Shown here one piece after another: positions 1 to 10,754 of a stretch of 64,000 nucleotides of DNA. Positions within the stretch are counted from its first letter, which is position 1, and the number at the start of each line of letters is the position of its first letter. This DNA is from Cymbidium sinense (taxonomy: Eukaryota; Streptophyta; Magnoliopsida; Asparagales; Orchidaceae): NCBI GenBank assembly GCA_021442155.1, contig CM038229.1, positions 93,839,716 to 93,903,715 on the forward strand. Direction: 5' to 3'. The position numbers were made by a program, and so were the translations under genes. Below the pieces are notes generated by a model. The model was not told where the DNA came from. It ran no database searches and saw only the letters and a program-made list of their open reading frames with translations.

Positions 1-205
1 GTTTAGGGTTTAGATTTTAGGGTTTAGGTCTTACGGTTTAGGGTTTATGGTTTAGGGTTTATGGTTTTAGGGTTTATTATTTAGGGTTTAGGGTTTAGGG
101 TTTATGGTATAGGGTTTATGGTTTTTAGGGTTTAGGGTTTAGGGTTTACGATTTAGGGTTTTAGGTTTAAGGTTGAAGTTTTAGTTTAGGGTTTAGGGTT
201 TTTGG
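1..205 (+). repeat. Degenerate telomere-like array (TTTAGGG)n
   Basis: Short runs of TTTAGGG are interrupted by single-base variants (TTTATGG, TTTACGG, TTTAGG). The G-rich strand is the + strand, as everywhere in this window. It abuts the T-run that corresponds to the A-tail of the first GR-RBP fragment. It is interstitial or subtelomeric in character: too degenerate for an active terminus. Confidence 0.95.
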
Positions 206-516
206 TTTTTTTTTTTCTACAAAGAACAAATTCATATTCAACATTTCGTCTTTTCGAATGAGCATGCATAGAGCAAATCAAAAACCCTGGATAACTATAA
301 CCGTCTCTACTGTGAAGACATAGTTCCATAAGTAGCAGATCAGATCGACCGTTCTTCAGTTTCTTCATTTCCATCAGAACCACCCGGACCTTTTGAGTAG
401 CTGGATCCATGATCATATCCCGGATCTCTCCTTACGCCACCACCATGGTTGTAACCTTCGTCTCTCCTCCAGCCTCCATAGCCACCACTGCTCCGACCAC
501 CACCTTCACCTCCACT
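206..516 (-). pseudogene. GR-RBP 3'-end fragment, copy 1 (fused to LINE)
   Basis: Minus-strand remnant of the last part of a glycine-rich RNA-binding protein gene (RRM plus Gly-rich family, involved in RNA binding and cold or clock responses). An 11-base T-run at 206-216 is the A-tail on the gene strand. It is followed by the 3' UTR shared by the other copies, then the tail coding GYDGGS-type repeats. A lost base near 347 shifts the frame just before the usual end. The fragment stops inside the Gly-rich region at about 516, with an internal deletion, and continues directly into LINE ORF1 sequence of the same orientation. The RRM-end codons present in most other copies are absent here. Confidence 0.85.
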
Positions 517-1850
517 ATCTGAGAAAACAAATCCATATTCTCCCTTGAATTTGAATGATGCATAACATTGATATCCTCATTAATACTTTTAATTGAAGCA
601 TCATTTTCATTAATAAAAAATGGTAAGGATATGAGGATCAACTTAGAGAAAAAATGATTGTCAACAAAAGTTTAGAAAAATTATTGTTTTCCACATTAGA
701 AACCTTCAATTGCATAGAAGAAATAAGAGGTAAAATAACCTTATTAGGAACATTCAATGAATCTTTTTTTTTTGAATTAACTTTTTGATATTTAATAGTG
801 GTCGGCCTAGGGTTAGACCAATAATTTCCTTACATGAATTTTCTTTTTAGGTGAGGATGTAGAATGAAACATTCAGAAGAGAACAAAAGATAGGAAAATT
901 TTTAAAATCAACTTTCTGAATAAAACTGTAATTTTCAGATCCTAACTAGATTTCTTTAGGGTGTTTCTTGGTAATGTCCAATTCAACAAGGAATCAAACC
1001 AGAGAAGGTCGAGATTATGTAGCTATTACTTGATCAATTTGTAATGGCCGACCAAATAAAGCACTCGTAGCAAAAAGGAATTGATGATTAATGAAATTAA
1101 TTCACATATTGGGGAGAGAAATCCAAACCAGAATGATCAGAGATTCTTCCATAATATCAAATAGTGTAGTCCAGTTTAGTAACCTCATTTGGAAATTGAA
1201 AACTAAATAAGAACGATGAGCAAAACACACGAGTATTCTAAATTATTTGTTAATTGAATCAAAATGTGGGGAGGATCAATTAAACCAATCATAAAAGCAC
1301 CCAAAAGTTTTAGACTATGAAAGAAGTAGTGAATGTTTTCGAAATTGGCCTATGAAGAGTAAACTTTCCAACAAATGTGAATTCAAATGGCTTAGCAAGC
1401 TTTTCCACAATCAGATCAGAGCACATAACCACAGGCATGCCTCGAGAAGAAGTCAACATAAGTTCCAAGGACTCACATGAACAGCTATCCTTACAAATAA
1501 GGATGTCTTTAAATGATTTCAAAGAAGCCAAAGCCAAGGTAGTTGATGTCCTAGTAGGATCCATTAGATCCATTGGTTTACCCTATGAAATCATTAGGGA
1601 AGGCGCCAAGCCACAGTGTCACTCCAAGTAAAACATGAAAGCGTTCAACATCCGTTGATTCTAGAAGGAATCTAATGAGTTTCATGCCAAATAATTGTGA
1701 AGCAGTGATCAGAAAGCCAAAAATGAGAGGGGAAAAGGGGAATCACCAGAGCACGAGGTCGAGGGCACCGATGGTGGGTGGGTTTGGTGTTGTGCACAAA
1801 GGACAGGGACGTAGTCAACGTGAGCTGATTACTCGAGCTTACTAGAATTT
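517..1850 (-). mobile_element. LINE 5' fragment (copy D: 5' UTR and ORF1 part)
   Basis: Minus-strand L1-type LINE piece, closely similar to LINE A between about 21,380 and 22,698. It holds the 5' end (about 1640-1850) and the first half of ORF1. The DUF4283-type stretch at 1310-1573 shows AKPFEFTFVGKFTLHRP, the counterpart of AKPFEFTLVGKFTLHRP in LINE A. Everything 3' of mid-ORF1, including all of ORF2, is missing, and the break joins a GR-RBP tail at about 516/517. The 5' end is followed by the same flank as LINE A's 5' end (core ttattttttaatttattta), so D and A probably descend from one insertion. Frameshifted and non-functional. Confidence 0.85.
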
Positions 1851-2100
1851 AGTTTTAGGTTTAGATTTATTAGGTCTTAGGGTTTAAGTTTATTTTTTAA
1901 TTTATTTAGGTACTTTATGTTTAGGTTTAGGGTATAGGGTTTAGTGTTAGGATTTAGGGTTTAGGGTTTAGGGTTTAGGTGTAGGGTTTAAGGTTTAAGG
2001 TTTAGGGTATTAGGGTCTAAGGTTTAAGATTTATGGTTTAGGATTTAGGGACTTTTAGGGTTTAGGGTTGAGAGTTTATGGCTAGTTTTGAACCAGGGTT
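1851..2100 (+). repeat. Telomere-like block with shared GR-RBP/LINE flank
   Basis: Degenerate TTTAGGG. The first ~80 bases contain the word ttattttttaatttattta followed by a GTTACTTTAGG-like word. That word also follows most GR-RBP 5' edges and the 5' end of LINE A. Confidence 0.9.
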
Positions 2101-3395
2101 TGGTTTTAATTAAGCAAAACGGTAGTTTTTTATTTTATTTTACTTATTTCTTTTATTTTTTATTTAGATTTATTTTTATTTCATTTTATTTATTTATTTA
2201 TTTATCTTTTAGCAGGCCTTTTATCTTAGTTTATTTTGGTTTCAGTTTAGATGTCTTTTAGTTGAGTTTATCTTTTATTTTTTAGCCCAGGTTTAGATCT
2301 AGGATTTAGGGTTTAGGGCCCAGGATTAGGATTTAGTTTAGGCCTGTGTCTTGGGCTCACAACCCAGGCAGAGTTAGGGCCTGTGGCCCAGTTACTGCTC
2401 AGCCTGAAGAGGCTCTGCCTGTGGCCTGGAGGGTCAGTCAGGTGGTGGGGTCTGGGGGTAGGTTGTGGCCTGGGGTTAGGTGGGTATGGGTTTTAGGTTT
2501 AGGGTTTTGGGTTTTAGGTTAGTTTTAGGATTTAGGGTTTATGGTTAGGGTTTTTTTTTTTAAAATTTTTCTTTTTAGCATTATGAGTTTACGATTTAGG
2601 TTTTAGTTTTAGGGTTTAGGTTTGAGTTTAAGTTAATTTTTAAATTAAGTAAACTATTAAGCTTAAGTTTTTTTTAATTTATTTAGTTAATTTTTTATTT
2701 ATTATAATTTATTTTATTTCTTTTTTATTATGTTTATTTTTTATTTAGTTTATTTTCTTTATTTAGAATTATTATTTTAGTTTACATTTTTATTTTAGTT
2801 TATTTTTTAGGTTTAGGTTTAGGTTTATGTTTATTTTTTTTAGTTTAATTATAGATTTATTTTATTATTTAGGTTTATGTTTTATTTTTTATTATTAAGT
2901 TTAGGTTTAGATTTTTATTCTATTTTTTTTAGGTTGAGGTTTTAAGTTATTATTTTATGTTCATTATTATGTTTTATTTTTCAATTTAGGTTTAGGGTTA
3001 TTTTTAGTTTAATTTATTTTAGGGTTTAGGTTTAGGTTTAGGTTTAGGTTTATTTGTTTTAGTTTATTTTATTTTATTTTAGTTTTAGGTTTATTTTATT
3101 TTGTTTATTTTTGGTTTTAGTTATATTTTTTATTTATTTATAGGTATATTTTTTGGATTAGGTTTTTATTTAATTTTAATTTTATTTTATTTTAGGTTTA
3201 TTTTATTTTTCTTTTTCATTTAGTTTTTATTTTAGTTATGTTTTTTATTTTTAGGTTTATTTTATTTTTTAGTTTAGTTTTGGTTTTTATTTATTTTATT
3301 TTAGTTTAATTTTTAATTTTTATTTTATTTTATTTTTTAGGTTAAGGTTTTTTTATTTAATTTATTTTTAAATTTTATTTAGTTTAGGTTTAGGT
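2101..3395 (+). repeat. T-rich higher-order repeat, two units
   Basis: T-rich sequence built of TTTATTTT, TTTAGTTTA and TTTAGG words, with almost no GGG. Unit starts are marked by variants of the anchor taagtaaaccggtagg near 2110 and 2640. The unit end carries GTTTAGGTTTAGGTTTTTAGG before TTTAGGG resumes. The same word order recurs in about 20 other places in the window. No coding potential; Phe/Leu-rich open frames here are compositional. Confidence 0.75.
2316..2490. other. GC-rich island inside T-rich repeat
   Basis: About 175 bases rich in GGCC, CAGGC and CTGGGG words, in sharp contrast to the flanking AT-rich array. No ORF, RNA gene or element recognised. It shares words such as GGCCTGTG and GGCCCAGT with the island at 31,513-31,740. 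It could be real or a consensus error. Confidence 0.6.
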
Positions 3396-3602
3396 TTTTA
3401 GGTTTCTAGGGTTTTAGGGTTTAGGGTTTAGGATTTTGGATTTATGGTTTAGTGTTATAGGTTTTAGGGTTTAAGGTTTAGGGTTTAGGGTTAGGTTATT
3501 TTTTATTATTATGATTTTATTTTTAGGGTTTAGGGTTTAAAGTTTAAGTTTTAGGTTTAGGGTTCAAATTTTACTTTAGGGTTTAAGGTTTAGGGTTTTT
3601 GG
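3396..3602 (+). repeat. Telomere-like array
   Basis: Degenerate TTTAGGG leading into GR-RBP copy 2. Its wording, with a Tn-ATTATTAT stretch near 3510, matches 24,373-24,549 before GR-RBP copy 8. Confidence 0.9.
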
Positions 3603-4092
3603 TTTTTCTTTTTAACAGAGAACAAATTCAGATTCAACATTTGTTCTTTTTGATTTAAACAACCTAGTAACACACTAGGTTTTTTAAGACACAAGCGATG
3701 ACATAGATCATGAATGAGCATGCATAAAGTAAATAAAAAAAACCTAGATAACTAGAATCATCTCTACTGTAAAGACACACTTCCATAAGTAATAGATCGG
3801 ATCGATCATTCTTCAATTTCTCTAGTTCCCATTGTAACCACCCTGGCCTCTCGAGTAGTGGGATCAACCATCATATCCTCGATCTCTCCCCCGACCACCA
3901 CCACAGTTGTAACCTCCATCGCTCCTCCCACCTCCATAGCCATGACTGCTCCGACCGCCACCTCTATATCAACTAGCACATCCATATCCCCTACCTGTGA
4001 TAACCGCAACCTCCGCCTTCGCCTCCACCACCAGATCTAGATTGACCCTAGTTGACCGTGATGTTCCTGCCATCAAGGTTATGCCCATTCTT
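3603..4092 (-). pseudogene. GR-RBP 3'-end fragment, copy 2
   Basis: Full-length version of the fragment: T-run (A-tail) at 3603-3613, 3' UTR, Gly-rich tail, then the end of the RRM reading NGHNLDGRNITVN before joining TTTAGGG at 4092. The codon after ITVN is TAG where copy 7 has CAG (Gln), and more stops follow. The tail ends SRGQGG-like, then GN and TAG. Nothing upstream of the NG codons (RNP1, RNP2) is present. Clearly a pseudogene fragment. Confidence 0.88.
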
Positions 4093-4702
4093 AGGGTTTA
4101 GGTCTATTAGGTTTATTTGTTAATTAATTTAGTTACTTTAGGTTTATGTTTAGGTTTGGGATTTAGAGTTTAGGTTTAGGTTAGGTGGTTTAGGGTTTAA
4201 AGGGTTTTAGTGTTTATGCTTTAGGGTTTAGTGGAGGTTAGGGTTTAGGGTTTAGCATTTAAGGTTTAGGTTGTGATTTTTAGAGTTTGTGGTGGGTATA
4301 GTTGTCAGTATGTAGGTGCAGGTTTAGGTGGGTTTAGGTTCATTTAGGTTTAAGGTTTAATTTTTATGGTTTAAGGTTTAGGATTTAGGGTTTAGGATTT
4401 AGGGTTTAGGTTTTTTTAAAAACAATTTAGTAAACCCAGGTTATATAGTTTATACTAGGGTTTAGGTTTAGGGTTTAGAGTGGTTAATGGTTTTAGTGGT
4501 AGGATTTAGGGTTTAGGGTTGTAGGTTTAATGTTGTAGGTTTATAGTTTAGGGTTTAGGGTTAGTTTTAGGTTTTATGGTTTAGGGTTAGGGAGTTTTTA
4601 TTTTTTATTTTTTTATTTTTAGAGTTTAGGGTTTAGAGTTTAAGGTTTACGATTTAGGTTTTCGGTTTAGGGTTCAAGTTTTAGTTTAATATTTAGGGTT
4701 TT
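4093..4702 (+). repeat. Telomere-like array with a truncated T-rich stub
   Basis: Degenerate TTTAGGG. The conserved flank word lies in the first 80 bases. A short T-run plus tttagtaaac at about 4408-4440 looks like a truncated start of the T-rich unit. A G-rich patch lies near 4280-4340. No gene seen. Confidence 0.88.
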
Positions 4703-5189
4703 TATTTTTTTATTTTTTAATAAAGAGCAAATTTAGATTCTGCATTTCTTCTTTTCGATTTCATCAACATAGTAACACACCAAGTTTCTTAGGATACAAG
4801 CGATGACATAGAACAAAATTGAGCATACATTGAGCAAATCAAGAATACTAGATAACTAGAATAGTTTCTATCTTAAAGACACAATCCATAAGTGGTGGAT
4901 CAAATTAGTTGTTCTTCAGTTTCTCCAGCACCCATTAGAACCACCACAACCTCTCGAGTAGTGAGATCCACCATCATATCCCTGATCTCTCCCTCCACCA
5001 CCACCATGGATGTAACCTCTGTCGCTCCTCCTGCCTCCATAACCACCACCACCTTTGTATCCACCAGCACCTCCAGATCCCCCACCACGACTATGATAAC
5101 CACCACCTCCACCTTCGCCTCCATAGCCAGATCAAGACTAAGCTTGTTCGACGGTGATGTTCCTCCCATCAAGGTTCTACCCATTCTTA
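4703..5189 (-). pseudogene. GR-RBP 3'-end fragment, copy 3 (native C-terminus kept)
   Basis: This copy preserves the family's usual C-terminus: the tail ends GCWRN followed by TGA at 4916-4918. It shows that the TAG seen in most other copies replaced the TGG (Trp) codon of an ancestral GNWRN end. From the Gly-rich start to WRN the frame is open for roughly 65 codons, with GGGGYGG, DQGYDGGS and YSRG-like repeats. The three stops lie in the RRM end: two are TAG in place of CAG and one is TGA in place of AGA. Edges: T-run at 4703-4718 and joint with TTTAGGG at 5189. Confidence 0.9.
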
Positions 5190-5520
5190 GGGTTTAGATT
5201 TAGGTTTAGGTTTATTAGGTTTTATGGTTTAGGTTTATTTTTTAATTTACTTGGTTACTTTAGGTTTGCGATTTAGGGTTTGGGGTTTAGGGTTTGAGGT
5301 TTAGGGTTTAGGGTTTAGGATTTATGGTTTAGGGGGTTAAGGGTTTTAGGGTTTATTCTTTTAGAATTTAGGGTTTAGGGTTACGGTTTAGTGTTTAGGG
5401 TTTAGGTTTTAGGTTTAGGATTTATTAGGGTTATTTAAGGTTTAGGCTTAAGGTTTAGCTAAGTGGTCAGTGGGTTTGTGGGTGTTTAGGATTTACGATT
5501 TTGGGCTTAGGGTTTAATGT
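5190..5520 (+). repeat. Telomere-like array with conserved flank
   Basis: Degenerate TTTAGGG. The AATTTACTTGGTTACTTTAGG variant of the shared flank lies at about 5240-5270. No coding content. Confidence 0.9.
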
Positions 5521-7110
5521 TAGGGTCTGCTTAAAAAAATTAAGTAAATTGGTAGGTTTAGGTTTATTTAGTTTATTTAGTTTATTTTTTATTTATTTCA
5601 ATTTATTTTATTTTTTATTTTTACTTAGGTTTATTTTTTATTTCTATTTAATTTAGTTTATTTATTTTAGGTTTATTTATTTTAGTTTAGGTTTTTATTT
5701 TAGTTTAGGTTTTTATTTTAGTTTATTTTTTAGGTTTAGGATTAAGTTTAAGTTTAATTTTTAGCTTAGTTTTTTATTTTAATCTTTACGTTTACATTTT
5801 TTTTTTTATTTTTAGGTTTAAGTTTAGGTTTTTATTTTAATTTTTTTAGGATTAAGTTTTTAGTTTATATTTTAGGTTTATTTTTAGGTTTTATTTTTTA
5901 GTTTATGTTTAGGTTTATTTTAAATTTATTTTATTTAGTTTAGGGTTTAGGTTTAGGTTTAGGCTTTATTTATTTTAGATTAGTTTATTTGAGTTTAGAT
6001 TTAAGTTTATTTTATTTTGTTTATTTTAATTTTAGGTTTTTTTATTTTAGGGTTTAATTTTTAATTTTTATTTCTTTTTAGGTTTTATTTTAGTTTAGGT
6101 TTTTAGTTCATTTCATTTTTTTTATTTAATTTAGGTATAAGTTTTTTTTACTAATTTTATTTTTAGGTTTTATTTAGTTTAGATTTAGGTTTTTTGATTT
6201 TTAGAGTTTAAGGTTTAGGGTTTAGGGTTTGAGATTTAGGGTTGTAGGTTTAGGGTTTAGGGTTAGTTTTATGGTCTAGGGTTAGAGATGTTTTATTTTT
6301 TTTATTTTTTAATTTAGTAAGCTATTAGTTTTATGTTTATTTTATTTAGTTTGATTTTTTAATTACTTTAGTTTATTTTATTTTTTATTTTGATTTAGGT
6401 TTATTTTTTTATTTAGTTTAGTTTATTTATTTAGGTTTATTTATTTTAGTTTAAGTTTTTATTTTAGTTTATTTTTTAGGTTTAGGTTTAGGTTTAAGTT
6501 TATTTTTTAGTTTAGTTTTATTTTTACTTTATTTTTTAGGTTTAAGTTTTATTTTTTATTTTTAGGTTTAGGTTTATGTTTTCATTTTATTTTTTTAGGT
6601 TTAGGTTTTAGATTTTTTTTTAGGTTTATTTTCAAGTTTTATTTTTTAGTTTAGCTTTAGGTTTATTTTTAGTCTATTTTATTTTATTTAGTTTAGGTTT
6701 ACGTTTAGGTTTAGTTTATTTTAGGTTTAAGTTTAGGTTTTATTTATTTTGTTTTAGTTTAGGTTTAGGTTTTTTTTTTAACTTTAGTTTTTTTTAAAGT
6801 TTTAGGTTTAGGTTTTATTTTTATTGATTTTTAGGTTTTATTTTTAAGTTTACTTTTTTAGGCAGGTTTTAGTTTTTATTTTATTTTATTTTAGGTTTAT
6901 TTAATTTTATTTTATGTTTAGTTTTATTTTATTAAAGTTTTTTTTTTTTTTTTTTTAGTTAAGTTTAGGTATTTATTTATTTATATTTTATTATTTATAG
7001 GTTTAGGTTTAGGTTTTAGTTTATGTTGTTATTTTATTTTGTTTTAGCTTTTTTTATAGGTTTATTTAATTTTGGTTTAGGTTTTTTAGCTTTTATTTAT
7101 TATTTAGGAT
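5521..7110 (+). repeat. T-rich higher-order repeat, two units
   Basis: Two consecutive T-rich units. One starts with the anchor at about 5525-5545 and the other with a diverged anchor at about 6310. They are separated by a ~110-base TTTAGGG patch (6190-6300). Word order matches the other units through to TTTTTAGG-like endings. Confidence 0.75.
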
Positions 7111-7282
7111 AAGTATATAGGGTTTAGGGTTTGGGGTTTAGGGTTTATGGTTTAGGGTTTAGAGTTTTAGGGTTTAATGTTTAAGGTTAAGGGTTTAAGG
7201 TTTTTAGAGTTTAGGGTTTAGGTTTTAGCACTTATGTTTTAGGTTTAGGGCTAAGGTTTTAGTTTAGAGTTTTTGGTTCTTG
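7111..7282 (+). repeat. Telomere-like array
   Basis: Degenerate TTTAGGG leading into GR-RBP copy 4. Confidence 0.9.
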
Positions 7283-7614
7283 GTTTTTTTTTAAATAGAC
7301 AATAAATTCAAATTCAACTTTTCTTTATTTTGATTTCATCAACCAAGTAACACACCATGTTTTTTAAGACTCAAGTGATGTCATAGATAAAAAAAATGAG
7401 ATCACATATTCACCAGCACCTCCAGATCTCTCATCATCGCTCTTCCTACCTCCATATCCACCACTGCTCTGACCACCACCTCCATATCCACTAGCACCTC
7501 CAGATCCCCCACCACCACTATGTAATTGCCACCACCCCCTTCACCTCCATCACCAGATCTAGACTGAGCCTGGTTGACGATCATGTTCCTGTCATCAAGG
7601 ATCTACCCAGTCTT
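7283..7614 (-). pseudogene. GR-RBP 3'-end fragment, copy 4 (rearranged subtype)
   Basis: Shorter subtype. The 3' UTR runs only to the ATGAG..CAT region. It then jumps into a Gly-rich segment that should lie further inside the gene, and that segment appears twice. The natural C-terminal tail (RDQGYDGG..SDGN) is missing. Copies 5 and 10 share this arrangement, so they form a lineage. The RRM end is recognisable, with a TAG in place of the Gln or Lys codon after TG. Frameshifted. Confidence 0.85.
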
Positions 7615-7744
7615 AGGGTTTAGGTTTCCTAGGTTTTAGGGCTTAAGTTTATTTTTTAATTTATTTAGTTACTTTAGGTTTATGTTTAGGGTTTTGAGTT
7701 TAGGGTTTAGGGTATAGGGTTTAGGGTTTAGGGTTTAAGATTTT
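7615..7744 (+). repeat. Telomere-like block with conserved flank
   Basis: Contains the ttattttttaatttattta word followed by GTTACTTTAGG within 75 bases of the GR-RBP edge, then degenerate TTTAGGG. Confidence 0.9.
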
Positions 7745-8625
7745 TTTACTTAAGTAAACCGATAGGTTTATGTTTAATTAGTATATTTAGTTTATTTTTT
7801 ATTTATTTTAGTTTACTTTATTTTTTTACTTTTATTTAGGTTTATTTTTTATTTTTATTTAGTTTAGTTTATTGATTTTAGGTTCATTTATTTTAGTTTA
7901 GGTACTTTATTTTAGTTTATTTTTTAAGTTTAGGTTTAGGTTCAGGTTTATTTATTAGTTGTGTTTTATTTTTATTTTATTATTTAAGTTTAGGTTTTAT
8001 TTTTTATTTTTCAGTTTAGGTTTAGGTTTTTATTTTATTTTTCTAAGTTTGGGTTTTTGGATTTTATTTTTGGTTTATTTTTATGTTTTATTTTTTTATT
8101 TTAGGTTTAAGTTTATTTTCAATTTATTCTATTTTATTTAGTTTAGGTTTTGGTTTAGTTTATTTTAGGTTTTATTTTAGGTTTTATTTATTTTAGTTTA
8201 GTTTATTTTAGTTTAGGTTTAAGTTTATTTTATTTTGTTTATTTTATTTTAATTTTAAGTTTATGTTTTTTTTAGTTTTGGTTTTTTTAATTTAGGGTTT
8301 AGGTTTTATTTTTTATTTGTTTCAAGGTTTATTTTTTAGGTTTAGGGTTTTATTAAGCTTTTATTTTATTTTATTTTTGGTTTATTTTATTTTTATTTTA
8401 TTTAGGCCTTTTATTCTTAGGTTTATTTATTTATTTAGTTTATTTAGGTTTTTATTTATTTTATTTTAGTTTAATTTTAATTTTTATTTTATTTTATTTT
8501 TTAGGTTTAGGTTTAGGTTTTAATTTAGGTTTTTTTTTTTTATTTTTTTATGTTTAGGTTTTTTTATTTATTTTATTTTTAGATTTTATTTAATTTAGGT
8601 TTATGTTTTTAGCTTTTTAGGGTTT
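7745..8625 (+). repeat. T-rich higher-order repeat, near-full unit
   Basis: About 0.88 kb starting with ttaagtaaaccgatagg and ending in TTTAGCTTTTTAGGG. A good reference copy of the unit. A 60-residue Phe/Leu-rich open frame inside it is compositional. Confidence 0.78.
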
Positions 8626-9064
8626 AGGAATAGGCTTTTGGGTTTAGGCTTCATGGTTTAGGGTTTAGACTTTTAGGGTTTAGGATTTTAGGTTTATGGT
8701 TTAGGGTTAGGGTTTAGGGTTAGGGTTTAGAATTTGTGTTTAGGTTTTAGGGTTATTTAGGTTAGTTTAGGGTTTAGGTTTAGGCTTTAAGGTTTATACT
8801 TTAGGTTTAGTTTTAGGGTTTATGGTATAGGGTTTAGGTTTAGGGTTTATAGTTTTAAGTTTAAGGTTTAAGTTAGTTTAGTTTAAATTTAGTTTAGGGT
8901 TTATCTTATGTTTAGGTTTAAATTTAGGGTTGGGTTTAGGGTTTAGGGTTTAGGTTTAGGTTTAGGTTTAGATTTAGGGTTATAGTTTAGTTTAGGTTTA
9001 GTTTAGGGTTTAGGGTGTAGGGTTTAGGGTTTAGGGTTTAGGGTTTAGGGTTTAGTGTTTAGAG
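8626..9064 (+). repeat. Telomere-like array
   Basis: Degenerate TTTAGGG, about 440 bases, with several TTTAGTTTAGG and TTTAGGTTTAGG (G-poor) variants. No other content seen. Confidence 0.93.
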
Positions 9065-9905
9065 TTTTTTTTTAAAAAAATTAAGTAAACTGATAGGTTT
9101 ATGTTTATTTAGTTTATTTTTTATTTTAATTTCATTTAGGTTTATTTTTTATTTTTATTTTTATTTAGTTTATTTTATATATTTTAAGTTTATTTATTTT
9201 AGTTTAGGTTTTTAATTTTAATTTATTTTTAAGTTTTGGTTTAGGTTTATGTTTATTTTTTACTTTAGTTTTATTTTTATTTTATTTTTTAAGTTTATGT
9301 TCTTTTTTTTTATTTTTTAGGTTTATTTATTTTATTTTTTATGTTAAGGTTTTAGGTTTTTATTTTATGTATATTTTGAGGTTTTGTTTTTTAGTTTAGG
9401 TTTAAGTTTATTTTTAGTTTATTTTATTTTATTTAATTTAGTGTTTATGTTTAGATTATTTTGCTTCAGGTTTAGGTTTTATTTATTTTAGTTTAATTTA
9501 TTTTAGCTTAGGTTTAGGTTTATTTTATTTTATTTATTTTAGTTTTATTTTTGGTTTAGGTTTTTATTCGTTTAGAGTTTAGGTTTAATTTTATTTCTTT
9601 TGAGATTTTATTTTTAGGCTTATTTTTTTTAGTTTAGGTTTTTATGTAGTTTTTTATTTTATGTTATTTGATGTTTATTTATTTTTATTTTAAGTTTAGT
9701 TTTTATTTTATTTAAGTTTTTTATTCATATGTTTATTTTATTTTGTTAGTTTAGTTTAGGTTTTTATTTTTTTATTTTAGGTTTTTTAAATTTTTTTATT
9801 TTCTTTTATTTTTAGGTTTAGGTTTAAGGTAGGTTTAGGTTTATGTTTTAGTTTAAGTTTTTTTTAAATTTTTATTTAGTTTAGGTTTAGGTTTATTGCT
9901 TTTTA
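9065..9905 (+). repeat. T-rich higher-order repeat, full unit
   Basis: Begins with a T-run, an A-run and ttaagtaaactgatagg. About 0.84 kb. On the minus strand it ends in an A9 run next to CTCTAAAC, like a tailed element. Confidence 0.78.
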
Positions 9906-10172
9906 GGGTTTGCAGTTTAGGGTTTTTGGGTTTAAGGTTTGTTTAGTGTTTAGGGTTTAAGGTTTGAGGTTTTGGGTTTTATGTTTTGGGTTTAGGGCTT
10001 AGGGTTAGGGTTTAGGATTTAGGTTTCAGGGTTGAGAGTTTAGGGTTTAAGGTTTTAGTGTTTAGGGTTTAAGGTTTAGAGTTTAGGGTTTTTGGTTTAG
10101 GATTTTTAGGATTTAGGGTTTACGGTTTAGGTTTTAAATTTTGGATTAAGGTTTTAGTTTTTGGGTTTAGGG
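9906..10172 (+). repeat. Telomere-like array
   Basis: Degenerate TTTAGGG preceding GR-RBP copy 5. Confidence 0.9.
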
Positions 10173-10482
10173 TTTTTGGTTTTTTTTAACAGAGAAAAAA
10201 TTCAGATTCAACATTTCTTCGTTTTGATTTCATCAACCAAGTAACACACCAAGTTTAGCAAGACACAAGTGATTCCATGGATAAGAAATGAGCACGCATA
10301 TCCACCAGCACCTCTATATCCCCCACCACTGCTCTTCCTGTGTCCATAATGACCACTGCTCTGACCACCACCTCCATGTCCTCCAGCACCTTTAAATCCC
10401 CCACCACCACTGCGATAACCTCTGCCTTCCCCTCCATCGCTAGATCTATACTAAGCCTGTCATCAAGGTTCTTCCCATTCTT
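10173..10482 (-). pseudogene. GR-RBP 3'-end fragment, copy 5 (rearranged subtype)
   Basis: Same subtype as copies 4 and 10: 3' UTR joined to a displaced Gly-rich segment, natural C-terminus lost. The RRM-end boundary reads NGKNLDD, keeping the AAG (Lys) codon that is TAG in several copies. The ITVNQ stretch is deleted, so LDD runs directly into a frameshifted remnant of the AQSRS region. A-tail T-run near 10,178-10,187. Confidence 0.85.
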
Positions 10483-10754
10483 AGGGTTTATGTTTAGGAT
10501 TATTAGATTTGAAGGTTTAGGTTTATTTTTTATGTTATTTAGTTACATTAGGTTTAGGTTTAGGGTTATAGAGTTTAGGGTTTGGTTTAGGGTTTAGGGT
10601 TTAGGGTTTAGAGTTTAGGGTTTAGGGTTTTAGGATTTATTCTTTTAGGGTTTGGGGTTTAGGGTTTAGGGGGTTGGGTTTTTTAGGGTGTAGGATTTAG
10701 GATTTAGGGTTGTAGGTTTAGGGCTTAGGGTTTAGAATTTAGAGTTTAAGGTTT
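10483..10754 (+). repeat. Telomere-like block with flank
   Basis: Degenerate TTTAGGG. The first part carries a diverged shared flank (TTATGTTATTTAGTTACATTAGG-like). Confidence 0.88.

Noticed and set aside
1..205. True chromosome end
   Set aside because: Repeats are heavily degenerate, the longest perfect run is nine units, and LINEs and other elements continue to the other window edge. An interstitial or subtelomeric array fits better.
517..1850. Template switching as the proven origin of the LINE/GR-RBP joint
   Set aside because: LINE A shows the undeleted arrangement with the same right flank, so a simple deletion explains the joint equally well.
4892..5197. Ser/Thr/Pro-rich + strand ORFs over GR-RBP copies (also at 3858, 10,340, 13,452 and 54,393)
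   Set aside because: They are antisense readings of Gly-rich codons. The minus strand carries the recognisable RRM end, Gly-rich tail and stop.
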